A stretch of DNA of 8,739 bases from an uncultured Planctomycetaceae bacterium (lineage in GTDB: Bacteria > Planctomycetota > Planctomycetia > Planctomycetales > Planctomycetaceae): assembly GCA_903823545.1 (NCBI GenBank), contig CAIJTL010000468.1:1-8739 (forward strand), given 5' to 3'. The notes beneath the pieces are model-generated. The model worked only from the letters and a program-made list of their open reading frames with translations, had not been told where the DNA came from and ran no database searches. Both the position numbers and the translations under genes were made by a program. This document shows, piece by piece, positions 1-6,618 of the stretch (the first letter of the stretch is position 1; every line of letters starts with the position of its first letter).

Positions 1-23
1 GTCGCCCACCGTGTGTGGGCGAC
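1..23. terminator. GC-rich hairpin at window edge, terminator-like
   Basis: A perfect 9-bp inverted repeat, GTCGCCCAC (1-9) and GTGGGCGAC (15-23), encloses a 5-nt loop. The plus strand continues into a moderately T-rich stretch (ACTTTGTTTGTTG, 28-40), so it could end a plus-strand transcript entering from the left. It lies downstream of the minus-strand C26-like gene ending at 145, so it could also end that transcript. There is no uninterrupted T-run, and the stem may extend beyond the window edge. Confidence 0.5.
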
Positions 24-144
24 GCCGACTTTGTTTGTTGAACCATTCCAGTCAATGACTCCGACAGGCACCTGTTAGGTTCAACCAGAACGCCATCAGA
101 TGGTATTCCATTTGGAGAGTCAGGCTGTCTCAATCTTGTACCGA

Positions 145-969
145 CTAGGCAGATGCTGCCATCTTGCGCCCCGCCTTTTGTGGGAACGGAAGAATGACTG
201 GTGCCGCATTACTGCTGACTCCGGCTCGGCGGTCAACGCATGCTTCCAAAAAGATTTCAAAGACCTGCATGTCGAGAGCGGAGGCCGTCTCGCTTTGCGG
301 ATGCCACTGCACGCCGACGCAGAACCACTCTTCATCGATCGATTCAAAGGCTTCAACAACTCCGTCAGTCGCCGTGGCGCTGACCCTAAACATCGGAGCG
401 AGTTGATCGACACTCATGTGGTGATCGCTGTTGACTCGGATTTCACCAGGGCCATACATCGCATCCATTCGAGTTCCTGGGACGATATTGATGATGTGAC
501 GCAGCGTTCGTTCGACTGGATCGCGATGCTGCAATGAACGTTGAATATCTTCTGGAATGTGTTGGAATAACGTCCCGCCACAAACGACATTGAGCGTCTG
601 CATTCCGGCGCCAATCGCGAGGATCGGAAGCTTCATTTCGACAGCCATTTTGCAAATTCGGCGATCAAAGTCTTCGCGGCGGGTTGGCATTGGCTTCGTG
701 GCGGGATGCTTGTCGAGTCCAAGGCGACGTGGATCAAGATCGAGAGTGCAGCCGCCGAGCACAACGCCGTCCATTTGCTTGAGACACTGACGCAAGTCGT
801 CGTCATCGGCGAGCGGCGGGATGATCATCGGAATACCGCCCGGAGACTTGGCGGTCTTTGCTCCAGAGACTTGATCGTAATAGCCAGATTGAATCCAACT
901 CAGTGCGATGTGCTCATTCGATGCGGGACGAAAATCTGCGTTAACACCAATGACGGGTTTTGAACTCAT
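145..969 (-). CDS. Peptidase C26 / gamma-glutamyl-GABA hydrolase-like protein, probably catalytically inactive
   Basis: A 274-residue protein with a class I glutamine-amidotransferase fold of the PuuD/peptidase C26 type. Visible landmarks are the N-terminal strand SSKPVIGVNADFR, the GGCTLDLDP segment (where relatives have GGxDxxP), LPILAIGAGMQTLNV followed by CGGTL, NSDHHMSVDQLAP, DGVVEAFE and the C-terminal VGVQWHPQSE. Active relatives carry G-x-C-R-G-x-Q with the nucleophilic Cys, and W-H-P-E with the His and Glu of the triad. Here the Cys position is Gly120 (codon 610-612), His223 is kept, and the Glu position is Gln225 (codon 295-297). Hydrolysis of gamma-glutamyl amides by the usual mechanism therefore looks impossible, and a binding or regulatory role is more likely. 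The ATG at 969 is chosen because AAGGAAGGA (979-987) sits 9 nt upstream; a TTG at 1014 would add 15 residues unlike the family. The gene is not in an operon with htrA, since about 590 bp and a hairpin separate them. Confidence 0.85.
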   Translation of the reverse strand: MSSKPVIGVNADFRPASNEHIALSWIQSGYYDQVSGAKTAKSPGGIPMIIPPLADDDDLRQCLKQMDGVVLGGCTLDLDPRRLGLDKHPATKPMPTRREDFDRRICKMAVEMKLPILAIGAGMQTLNVVCGGTLFQHIPEDIQRSLQHRDPVERTLRHIINIVPGTRMDAMYGPGEIRVNSDHHMSVDQLAPMFRVSATATDGVVEAFESIDEEWFCVGVQWHPQSETASALDMQVFEIFLEACVDRRAGVSSNAAPVILPFPQKAGRKMAASA

Positions 970-978
970 GCGAACGGG

Positions 979-987
979 TCCTTCCTT
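979..987 (-). promoter_or_regulatory. Ribosome binding site that decides the start of the C26-like gene
   Basis: On the minus strand AAGGAAGGA lies 9 nt before the ATG at 969. It supports 969 over the in-frame TTG at 1014 and ATG at 1008, neither of which would place this motif upstream. Confidence 0.65.
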
Positions 988-991
988 GGGC

Positions 992-1005
992 GCACTTAGA
1001 AGTGC
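992..1005. promoter_or_regulatory. Near-perfect 14-bp palindrome upstream of the C26-like gene, operator-like
   Basis: GCACTT-AG-AAGTGC is a 6+6 inverted repeat with a 2-bp centre, ending 23 bp upstream of the start codon at 969 and just upstream of its SD. With only a 2-nt centre it is better explained as a DNA-binding dyad than as an RNA hairpin. This is structure seen in the sequence; the regulatory role is inferred. Confidence 0.35.
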
Positions 1006-1030
1006 CATGATCAATTTGGCGAGATTTCAC

Positions 1031-1071
1031 CGAACTGACCCGTGCCACAGAGTCAGTTCGTGCACTGACTC
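1031..1071. repeat. Overlapping inverted repeats built on ACTGAC, upstream of the C26-like gene
   Basis: Three copies of the ACTGAC core alternate in direction: CGAACTGAC (1031-1039), its exact reverse complement GTCAGTTCG (1052-1060), and ACTGAC again at 1064-1069. The middle copy can pair perfectly with either flank: 9 bp with the left (loop 1040-1051), or 8 bp as GAGTCAGT/ACTGACTC (1050-1057 with 1064-1071, 6-nt loop). The two pairings exclude each other. The block lies about 60 bp before the start codon at 969, where a 5' leader or operator would be. It could be a mutually exclusive RNA switch or a clustered protein-binding site. Confidence 0.5.
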
Positions 1072-1399
1072 GATCAAAGAAGTGTTGGTCGCTCCGTTTT
1101 CAAGCGATCGTCACCAACCAACAGTGAAACGACAAACTGAGGAATACGCACAGCCGACGCCCATTGATCGCGGGGTGATTGCAAGACTGGCCAATGAGCT
1201 GATTCAAACGAAAAACGTCCGAACCAATGGCACTGTGCGAGCATCGCGTCCATGCGAATTCTCCAGGATCATTCCTTCGATCCGAGCCTGCCACAACTGA
1301 CGAGTTGCAGCGGCAATTAGCCTTACTCAACCAACGAATTTCCGACAAACTTCCTGTTTGCCTGAGTTGTCTCGTTAGCACTTTGAGCGAGGCGGCGGG
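1072..1399. other. Intergenic stretch without a convincing gene
   Basis: About 330 bp between the C26-like upstream region and the small ORF at 1400. Open frames here have no SD, no family resemblance, and a composition unlike the neighbouring proteins. The only structure noted is the short dyad CAACT-GACG-AGTTG (1294-1307), which contains another ACTGAC core. No tRNA or other RNA gene is recognisable. The minus-strand promoter of the C26-like gene is probably in the left part, but no clear -35/-10 pair could be picked. Confidence 0.4.
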
Positions 1400-1495
1400 A
1401 TGGTAAGTACCGAATCATCAATCGACAAGCAAATCGAACATTTTGTTGAAAGTTCTATTTGGACCACCGCTGGTAGTGGTCGTTGTCGCGAATGA
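1400..1495 (+). CDS. Possible 31-residue small protein ending at a terminator hairpin
   Basis: This short open frame reads MVSTESSIDKQIEH, then FVESSIWTTAGSGRCRE and TGA at 1493-1495. GAGG (1389-1392) lies 7 nt before the ATG, and the upstream frame is closed by TAG at 1376, so the ATG is the first start available. The stop codon overlaps the first base of a 17-bp hairpin (1495-1531), the arrangement expected of a gene with its own terminator. The N-terminal half could be a short amphipathic helix. No family is recognised and no good promoter is seen. The frame could be chance, since the hairpin also serves htrA on the other strand. Confidence 0.3.
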   Translation: MVSTESSIDKQIEHFVESSIWTTAGSGRCRE

Positions 1496-1531
1496 CAAAG
1501 GGCGAAGTGACTGTGTCGCTTCGCCCTTTGT
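1495..1531. terminator. Long hairpin terminator downstream of htrA, possibly bidirectional
   Basis: ACAAAGGGCGAAG (1495-1507) pairs perfectly with CTTCGCCCTTTGT (1519-1531). The stem continues inward through a T.G wobble and three more pairs to a 3-nt loop (1512-1514), about 17 bp in all. It begins 26 bp past the htrA stop codon at 1557 on the minus strand. The A-rich left arm and T-rich right arm give short T-rich ends in both directions, but there is no long U-tract. The stem is stable enough to end transcription or protect a 3' end. Confidence 0.7.
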
Positions 1532-1556
1532 TGAATTTGTCTTGCGGACTTTGCGG

Positions 1557-3074
1557 CTATTTGCCATTCGCTTGAATCGCAACAAACCTCTTGCCGTTCG
1601 GCGAATTGACCAAAAGCGTCACTCCTTCCTTCAAGGAGACACTCTTCAACGCTTCTTCCATGTCTTTGGCTGACGAGATCTTCTTGCTGCCGATCTTCTC
1701 GATGATCAAACCTGGCGTTAGCCCAGCCACCGCAGCAGGCCCTTTCGGGTCAACTGCAGTGACGACAAGCCCTGTTTGCTTCTCGTCGTAACCGAGTTCT
1801 TTGGCCGCATCGGAAGTCATCTCTTTCACTTGAATGCCGAGTTCATTGAATGACTCTTCCTTTTGCGAGCTACCTTTTCCTGGTCCGCGACGTACGCCAC
1901 TACGGGCGGCAGTAAAAAAGTCCTCCGGCATCTCTCGCATTGTGATCGGCAGTTCAATTCTTTGTCCGTCTCGAATCAAAACAGCCTTGTAAGTCTTGCC
2001 GAGTTCAAGACGCTCTACCGTGTTCTGTAACGATCGAGGATTTGTGATTTTGCGGCCGTTCAATTCTAGGATCACATCTCCTTCTTGGAGCTTCGCGTCT
2101 TCGGCCGGTGAACCCTTTGCGACTGTGGTGACAATCGCCCCCTCAGGGCCTTGCAGTTTCAATCCCTTCGCAACTTGCGGATCAAGCTGTTGAATACCGA
2201 TTCCCAAATACGCACGCTTCACTTTGCCGCCGGTCAGGAGTTGGTGGCTGATCCATTTCACCATGTTGACAGGAATCGCGAAGCCGATCCCTTCTGAACC
2301 ACCGCTTCGACTGCTGATAGCGGTGTTCACTCCGATGACCTCGCCGTTGAGGTTCAACAGCGGACCACCGCTGTTGCCTGGATTGATCGCGGCGTCTGTC
2401 TGAAGAAAATCTTCGCGATCTGCGATCCCCAGCCCTCGGCTCTTCGCGCTGATGATTCCTGCGGTGACGGTTACTCCAACATCAAACGGATTCCCGACGG
2501 CCATGACCCAGTCGCCGATTTCGGCGGTGTCGCTGTCTCCAAACTTAAGAGCCTTAAGTCCTTTCACGCCAGTAATCCGTAGAACAGCAACGTCCGATTT
2601 GTCATCCGTTTTGATGTCCGTTGCAACGTATTCATGGCCATCTTGCAAACGAACTTTGACCTCATCCGCACCGCGAACGACATGGCTGTTTGTAATGATC
2701 ACGCCCGCTTCATCGACAATGAAACCGGACCCCATTCCACGTGTTCGTGGTGTTTCGCCCCCTTTGCGTTGACGATCACGAAAGAAGTCTCGGAACTGAG
2801 GATTCTGTTTGAAAAGGTCTCCCAGCGGAGAGTCTTCATCGTCGGGATCAATGCCATTCGCTGCGGTTGCTTTGCCGCGAGTTTCGATTGCCACAATGCT
2901 GGGGATCGCTTCTTTCGAGATTTCACGAAAGACCGCAGACAACTGCCTAGCGTCAGCAGCTGATGGGGCTGCGGTTGCGACTCGCCGCGGCAACGCGTCG
3001 GAGATTGTCACGGCCAAACAACTCACACCGATTAAAGCAACTATCCAAGAAACGTGTTTGCTTAAATGTCGCAT
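1557..3074 (-). CDS. HtrA/DegP-type periplasmic serine protease with two PDZ domains
   Basis: A 505-residue Do-family protease that degrades or refolds damaged envelope proteins. An N-terminal signal or anchor segment (WIVALIGVSCLAVTI, about residues 10-24) is followed by TAAPSAADA, a plausible cleavage region. An acidic linker (74-83, GIDPDDEDSP) precedes a trypsin-like domain (about 80-285) with a complete catalytic triad: His131 in TNSHVV, Asp161 in KSDVAVL and Ser235 in NPGNSGGP. GSEGIGFAIP is also typical of the family. PDZ1 spans about 288-380 and PDZ2 about 410-501, joined by a Gly/Ser/Lys/Glu-rich linker. The length is close to that of DegP. The start at 3074 is chosen because AAAGGTGA lies just upstream and the signal sequence follows directly; upstream ATGs at 3089 and 3155 would only add a hydrophilic leader. 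It is transcribed divergently from rnc. A DegP, DegQ or MucD-type name cannot be assigned from sequence alone. Confidence 0.95.
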   Translation of the reverse strand: MRHLSKHVSWIVALIGVSCLAVTISDALPRRVATAAPSAADARQLSAVFREISKEAIPSIVAIETRGKATAANGIDPDDEDSPLGDLFKQNPQFRDFFRDRQRKGGETPRTRGMGSGFIVDEAGVIITNSHVVRGADEVKVRLQDGHEYVATDIKTDDKSDVAVLRITGVKGLKALKFGDSDTAEIGDWVMAVGNPFDVGVTVTAGIISAKSRGLGIADREDFLQTDAAINPGNSGGPLLNLNGEVIGVNTAISSRSGGSEGIGFAIPVNMVKWISHQLLTGGKVKRAYLGIGIQQLDPQVAKGLKLQGPEGAIVTTVAKGSPAEDAKLQEGDVILELNGRKITNPRSLQNTVERLELGKTYKAVLIRDGQRIELPITMREMPEDFFTAARSGVRRGPGKGSSQKEESFNELGIQVKEMTSDAAKELGYDEKQTGLVVTAVDPKGPAAVAGLTPGLIIEKIGSKKISSAKDMEEALKSVSLKEGVTLLVNSPNGKRFVAIQANGK

Positions 3075-3078
3075 GAAT

Positions 3079-3086
3079 TCACCTTT
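3079..3086 (-). promoter_or_regulatory. Ribosome binding site that decides the htrA start
   Basis: AAAGGTGA on the minus strand, 4 nt before the ATG at 3074. It matches the 3' part of the extended SD consensus (GGTGA), for which short spacing is normal, and supports the start directly ahead of the signal sequence. Confidence 0.6.
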
Positions 3087-3224
3087 CATCCTCAGGAGAT
3101 TTCGGAAACGTTCCTCAGCGCGATGCCACACTCTGGGATGTGGACTCTTACGCAACTCAGGTCATTGTTGTTGGGGCGACAGGAATGACAAGTCAATCTG
3201 AAGTCCAGTATCAAGAACCGCTCG

Positions 3225-3253
3225 TTGACAACGATTTTCCGCAGACGTAGCCT
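3225..3253 (+). promoter_or_regulatory. Candidate sigma70-type promoter for rnc
   Basis: A perfect -35 TTGACA (3225-3230), a 17-bp spacer and a weak -10 TAGCCT (3248-3253, keeping TA and the final T) lie in the divergent htrA-rnc intergenic region. Transcription would start near 3260, about 60 nt ahead of the ATG at 3320 and about 15 nt ahead of the alternative TTG at 3275. The -35 and spacing are good and the -10 is poor. Confidence 0.35.
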
Positions 3254-3319
3254 CCACAAGCACGCGGCAAGCCATTGTCGTCTACGTTACAATCTCGAAA
3301 ACTCACGGGACCGTCGGGC

Positions 3320-4294
3320 ATGCCGGAGCTTACAGACATCGCAGCACTCGAAGCGTTGCTCGATGAATGCCAGGCGACATTGAATTACCGTTTTCGCGAC
3401 CGCGAACTTTTGGTCGTCAGCCTGACCCATTCCTCAACGGCGCGTACGCGACTGCACTCAAACGAACGGATGGAGTTCTTCGGGGACGCTATTCTCGGTA
3501 CCGTTGTATGCGAAGCTCTCTTTCAACGATTTCCCGAAGCTGACGAAGGAGAGCTTACCCGTATTAAGTCGATCGTTGTCAGTCGAGCCACTTGCGCCGT
3601 GATGGCAGATCGAATCCAATTGGAAAGATACGTCTTGGTCGGAAAGGGGCTCGGTGGAAGCGGCCGTATCCCTTCGTCGATTGTCGCCGGCGCCTTTGAA
3701 AGCCTCATCGCCGGGATCTATCTCGATGGCGGGCTGGACGCGATTCGGAAATTCCTGATTCCGCTTGTGAGTCCTGAAATCGAAAACGCTGCTGCGACTC
3801 TTCACGCACAGAACTACAAAAGCCTACTGCAACATGTCGCTCAAAAGTCATTGGGAGCCACTCCGCAATACCGTGTTCTTGATGAACGTGGGCCAGATCA
3901 CTCAAAGTGTTTCCACGTCAGTGCCGTCGTCGCAGGAAGGTCTTTTCCATCAGCCTGGGGACAAAACAAGAAGGAAGCAGAGCAACTGGCCGCCCAATAT
4001 GCTCTGCACGAACTCGCTTCGTCGGAGTCAGCTGAAACTAGAATTGACAACGTGAATGAACCATCGATTGAAGCTCCCGGTTCGGTGGTGAATAGCTCCT
4101 CGGATTGCGTCTCGAAAGACTTCTCAGAGGTGAGCGTTGATCTTAGCAAGCATGGCTCCGTCCCGCCCAAAGAAGTCGCGATAAACAAGGTTGAACCACT
4201 TGCGGTGATGTCGTTCCCAAACATCGCGGCATGTCTCGATGCCAATTCTGAAAACAATAGCGACGATGACGAAATTGTCTGGCCAACGACCTAA
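3320..4294 (+). CDS. rnc: Ribonuclease III with acidic C-terminal extension
   Basis: This 324-residue protein is a double-strand-specific endoribonuclease of the kind that processes rRNA precursors and structured mRNAs. The RNase III domain (about 10-155) carries the signature NERMEFFGDAILG with Glu49, Glu52 and Asp56, and a second metal-site segment GAFESLIAGIYLDGG with Glu127. The Asp that pairs with this Glu in E. coli (D114) and Aquifex (D107) aligns to Gly124 (GGC at 3689). A dsRNA-binding domain follows (about 163-232), from NYKSLLQHVAQ through the AWGQNKKEAEQLAAQYAL helix. Beyond it is a tail of about 90 residues rich in Ser, Glu and Asp, ending in a DDDE cluster and not part of the usual 225-250-residue enzyme. 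The ATG at 3320 is preferred because the domain begins soon after it; an in-frame TTG at 3275 would add 15 residues. Neither start has a clear SD. The gene stands alone, divergent from htrA. Confidence 0.93.
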   Translation: MPELTDIAALEALLDECQATLNYRFRDRELLVVSLTHSSTARTRLHSNERMEFFGDAILGTVVCEALFQRFPEADEGELTRIKSIVVSRATCAVMADRIQLERYVLVGKGLGGSGRIPSSIVAGAFESLIAGIYLDGGLDAIRKFLIPLVSPEIENAAATLHAQNYKSLLQHVAQKSLGATPQYRVLDERGPDHSKCFHVSAVVAGRSFPSAWGQNKKEAEQLAAQYALHELASSESAETRIDNVNEPSIEAPGSVVNSSSDCVSKDFSEVSVDLSKHGSVPPKEVAINKVEPLAVMSFPNIAACLDANSENNSDDDEIVWPTT

Positions 4295-4308
4295 CGGACT
4301 TCATCGAT

Positions 4309-4329
4309 TGATCGGAATTGGGGCGATCA
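4309..4329. repeat. Short inverted repeat just after rnc
   Basis: TGATCG (4309-4314) and CGATCA (4324-4329) form a perfect 6-bp stem around a 9-nt loop, beginning 14 nt past the rnc stop. There is no T-run after it, so it is a weak terminator candidate. It might be a transcript-end or leader hairpin, or chance. Confidence 0.25.
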
Positions 4330-4345
4330 GACAGTCAATCCTTAC

Positions 4346-4352
4346 AAGGAGG
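4346..4352 (+). promoter_or_regulatory. Perfect Shine-Dalgarno sequence ahead of a mini-ORF
   Basis: AAGGAGG, the best SD in the window, lies 10 nt before a GTG at 4363 and 119 nt before the activator start at 4472, so it cannot serve the activator directly. Its left half is in a small dyad, TCCTT-AC-AAGGA (4339-4350), that could partly mask it. Two CAGTCA direct repeats (4332-4337, 4353-4358) flank it 21 bp apart. Confidence 0.5.
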
Positions 4353-4362
4353 CAGTCACCGC

Positions 4363-4410
4363 GTGTTGAATTCGAGATTTCGCGGACTTAACCTGCATCC
4401 CGAAATGTAA
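4363..4410 (+). CDS. Candidate 15-codon leader peptide upstream of the sigma54 activator
   Basis: GTG-initiated frame MLNSRFRGLNLHPEM ending in TAA (4408-4410), 10 nt downstream of a perfect AAGGAGG. It is in a different frame from the activator and ends 61 nt before it. The activator start at 4472 has no SD, so translation of this leader could influence ribosome access or transcript stability downstream. There is no run of a single amino-acid codon of the kind used in classic amino-acid attenuators. A weak promoter-like pair (TTGAAT 4366-4371, 17-bp spacer, TAACCT 4389-4394) overlaps it and offers an alternative reading of the region. Confidence 0.35.
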   Translation: MLNSRFRGLNLHPEM

Positions 4411-4471
4411 GTGGACGTTCCTTCTGAGTTTCTAAGACGAGCAACTCTGCCAACATCGCTCGAAATCACAC

Positions 4472-6580
4472 ATGCCCCGCGACCGTGGACAACTTGGATC
4501 TCAGCCTTCTGACCGACCGGCTTCCGTCGCCTACTTGGTCGTTCGCGATGGAGATAAATGGAAAGATGTCTTCCGCCTAACTCCGGGACAAGTCACGACT
4601 GTCGGTCGTGCTCCGACGAATCGAATCGTCGTCCGTGATGAAATGTCGAGCCGCAATCATTGCGAAATATTCCAAGCTGGACCGATGTGGATTCTGCGTG
4701 ATCTCGGCAGCAGAAACGGAACTCTCGTCGACGGACATAAAATGTCGGGCGATTGGGAACTCGAAGACGGGCAAACGATTCAACTTGGTGCCTGTGAGAT
4801 TGTCTTTACGTACGAACTCGCGAATTCGGCGCTGCCGGAAGATGATGACGATCACGAGTTCGAATCACCGACTGAGACGCGAGACAATATTCCAGTCGCA
4901 TCGAGACGAGTGAGCGATCCCGAAATCGTCTCTCGCAAAAAACGAACACGGTATTCCCCCGCGAGCACCGCTGAATCCATCGGCCGAGATCGATTCAGTC
5001 AAGACCTTGCACAGTTGTGGAAACTTGCGGTTGAAATGGGGGCCGCAAAAAACGAGAAACAACTTGCTGAAGTTGTTCTCGATGCGCTGCTCGCCGCAAC
5101 AAAGGCAGACATCGGCGCGGTGCTGATGTTGCCAAAACCGCTTGCTGCCGGGGCACGGCCCGCTCAGTTGCAACTGGTTGCTTACAAGGCCGCAGACAAC
5201 CAATCTTACAAGACAATTTCTAAATCGCTTTCACGGATGGTCCTTGATGACAGAGAAGCTGTCCTTGCAAGGAACGTCGCAGACGATAGCAAACTTTCTG
5301 GCCGCGACAGTCTAGACGAAATCCAGGCAAGAAGCGTCATTTGTGCTCCTATTCGATCCGGAGAGATGGTCCACGGTTTAATCCATCTGTACTCGACTCT
5401 TAGCGACGAAACGCTCGAACCGGAACATCTGGAGTTCGCTCTGGCGGTCGCTGACCAAATGGCGTTGGCGTTTGACAATCTCAGAGAAAAGCAGTCATTG
5501 GCGGAGGGGCTCGCACGAGTCGAAAACGAAAATGAGGCATTGCGACATCAATTAGCCATCGACACAGAACTCGTTGGCAACAGCTCAGAGATGCAAAGCC
5601 TGAAGCAAACAATTGGTCGGATTGCCCCGACTGACGCCACGGTATTGATTCGTGGTGAGAGCGGCGTTGGAAAGGAATTGGTTGCGCGAGCGGTCCACTT
5701 CAGCAGTGATCGTCGTAGCATGCCTTTCGTTTGTATGAACTGCGCAGCGTTGAGCGAATCGCTTCTGGAAAGCGAGCTCTTTGGCCATGAAAAAGGTTCA
5801 TTCACTGGGGCAACAGGACGCAAGCCGGGCAAGTTTGAGCAAGCACATCGCGGAACGCTATTTCTCGACGAAGTTGGCGAGATGAGTATGTCGATTCAGG
5901 CGAAGTTCTTACGAGTCCTTGAAGGGCATCCATTTGAGCGAGTCGGAGGGAGCACTCCGATTACGGTGGATGTTCGAGTCGTTGCGGCGACTAATCGCGA
6001 TCTTGAACATGCCATTGAAGAAAAGATTTTTCGCAAAGATCTCTACTTTCGCCTATTCGTCGTCGAGCTCAATGTTCCGCCGCTGCGAGAGCACCCAACA
6101 GATATTCCGCTTCTTGCGCATTACTTCATGGAGCGATTCGCAAAGAAAACCGGTCGTCCATTGAAAGGCTTCACAGAAGAAGCCATGGAACTTTTGCAGA
6201 ATTACAACTGGCCAGGAAATGTTCGCGAATTGCAGAACGGCATCGAACGAGCCGTCGTGCTCAGCACAGGCGACCGTATCACGCTCGCTGATATTCGATT
6301 GTCTGGCCTTCGTACTCCAGTTGCCGTCAGCACGCCGCCGACAATGCTTCAACAATCACCAGACCCTCAACACCCTTCGTTGCCGACGGTTGCGGCAGCA
6401 CTCGCGGAAACTTCAAAGTTTGAGAAGTCACTCGAAAACCTTGAGCAAGAATACATCCTGGCGACACTCGAACGGAGTAATTGGAACAAGTCGCAAGCGG
6501 CAACCATTTTGGGGATCGAGCGATCAACATTGGATCGGAAACTGAAAAAATATGGTGTGAATCGACCGACGACCGAATGA
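4472..6580 (+). CDS. Sigma54-dependent transcriptional activator with FHA and GAF sensory domains
   Basis: A 702-residue bacterial enhancer-binding protein. An N-terminal FHA domain (about 19-118) reads phosphothreonine; its core [15 protein letters not shown] and [12 protein letters not shown] are all present. An acidic then basic linker (about 123-160) leads to a GAF domain (about 175-335) and a short coiled-coil-like segment (337-362). The AAA+ domain (about 365-605) has Walker A GESGVGKE (395-402), the sigma54-contact loop as GSFTGA (442-447) rather than GAFTGA, Walker [11 protein letters not shown] (461-470) and the [11 protein letters not shown] segment. A Fis-type helix-turn-helix ends the protein (about 655-695, [24 protein letters not shown]). 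It probably oligomerises, hydrolyses ATP and opens sigma54-RNA polymerase promoters in response to a Ser/Thr-kinase signal through FHA and a ligand or partner through GAF. No kinase gene is in view. The ATG is the first start after an in-frame stop at 4433 and has no SD. Confidence 0.95.
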   Translation: MPRDRGQLGSQPSDRPASVAYLVVRDGDKWKDVFRLTPGQVTTVGRAPTNRIVVRDEMSSRNHCEIFQAGPMWILRDLGSRNGTLVDGHKMSGDWELEDGQTIQLGACEIVFTYELANSALPEDDDDHEFESPTETRDNIPVASRRVSDPEIVSRKKRTRYSPASTAESIGRDRFSQDLAQLWKLAVEMGAAKNEKQLAEVVLDALLAATKADIGAVLMLPKPLAAGARPAQLQLVAYKAADNQSYKTISKSLSRMVLDDREAVLARNVADDSKLSGRDSLDEIQARSVICAPIRSGEMVHGLIHLYSTLSDETLEPEHLEFALAVADQMALAFDNLREKQSLAEGLARVENENEALRHQLAIDTELVGNSSEMQSLKQTIGRIAPTDATVLIRGESGVGKELVARAVHFSSDRRSMPFVCMNCAALSESLLESELFGHEKGSFTGATGRKPGKFEQAHRGTLFLDEVGEMSMSIQAKFLRVLEGHPFERVGGSTPITVDVRVVAATNRDLEHAIEEKIFRKDLYFRLFVVELNVPPLREHPTDIPLLAHYFMERFAKKTGRPLKGFTEEAMELLQNYNWPGNVRELQNGIERAVVLSTGDRITLADIRLSGLRTPVAVSTPPTMLQQSPDPQHPSLPTVAAALAETSKFEKSLENLEQEYILATLERSNWNKSQAATILGIERSTLDRKLKKYGVNRPTTE

Positions 6581-6618
6581 CGTAGCTTGTTTCTCTGCTT
6601 GGATTTCAGAAAAAGTTG

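Noticed and set aside
990..1008. sigma54-type promoter reading TGGCAC then TTCTAAGTGC on the minus strand upstream of the C26-like gene
   Set aside because: The GG and GC are separated by 11 rather than 10 bases, and the site lies only about 23 bp from the start codon, leaving no room for a start site and the SD.
1100..1381. 93-codon minus-strand open frame between the C26-like and htrA genes
   Set aside because: There is no SD at its start, its composition is rich in Arg, Ser and Cys as in chance frames, and it resembles no family.
2634..2963. 109-codon plus-strand open frame inside htrA, and several similar frames inside the activator and transporter genes
   Set aside because: They are antisense or out-of-frame shadows of well-supported genes, with no SD and no recognisable domains.
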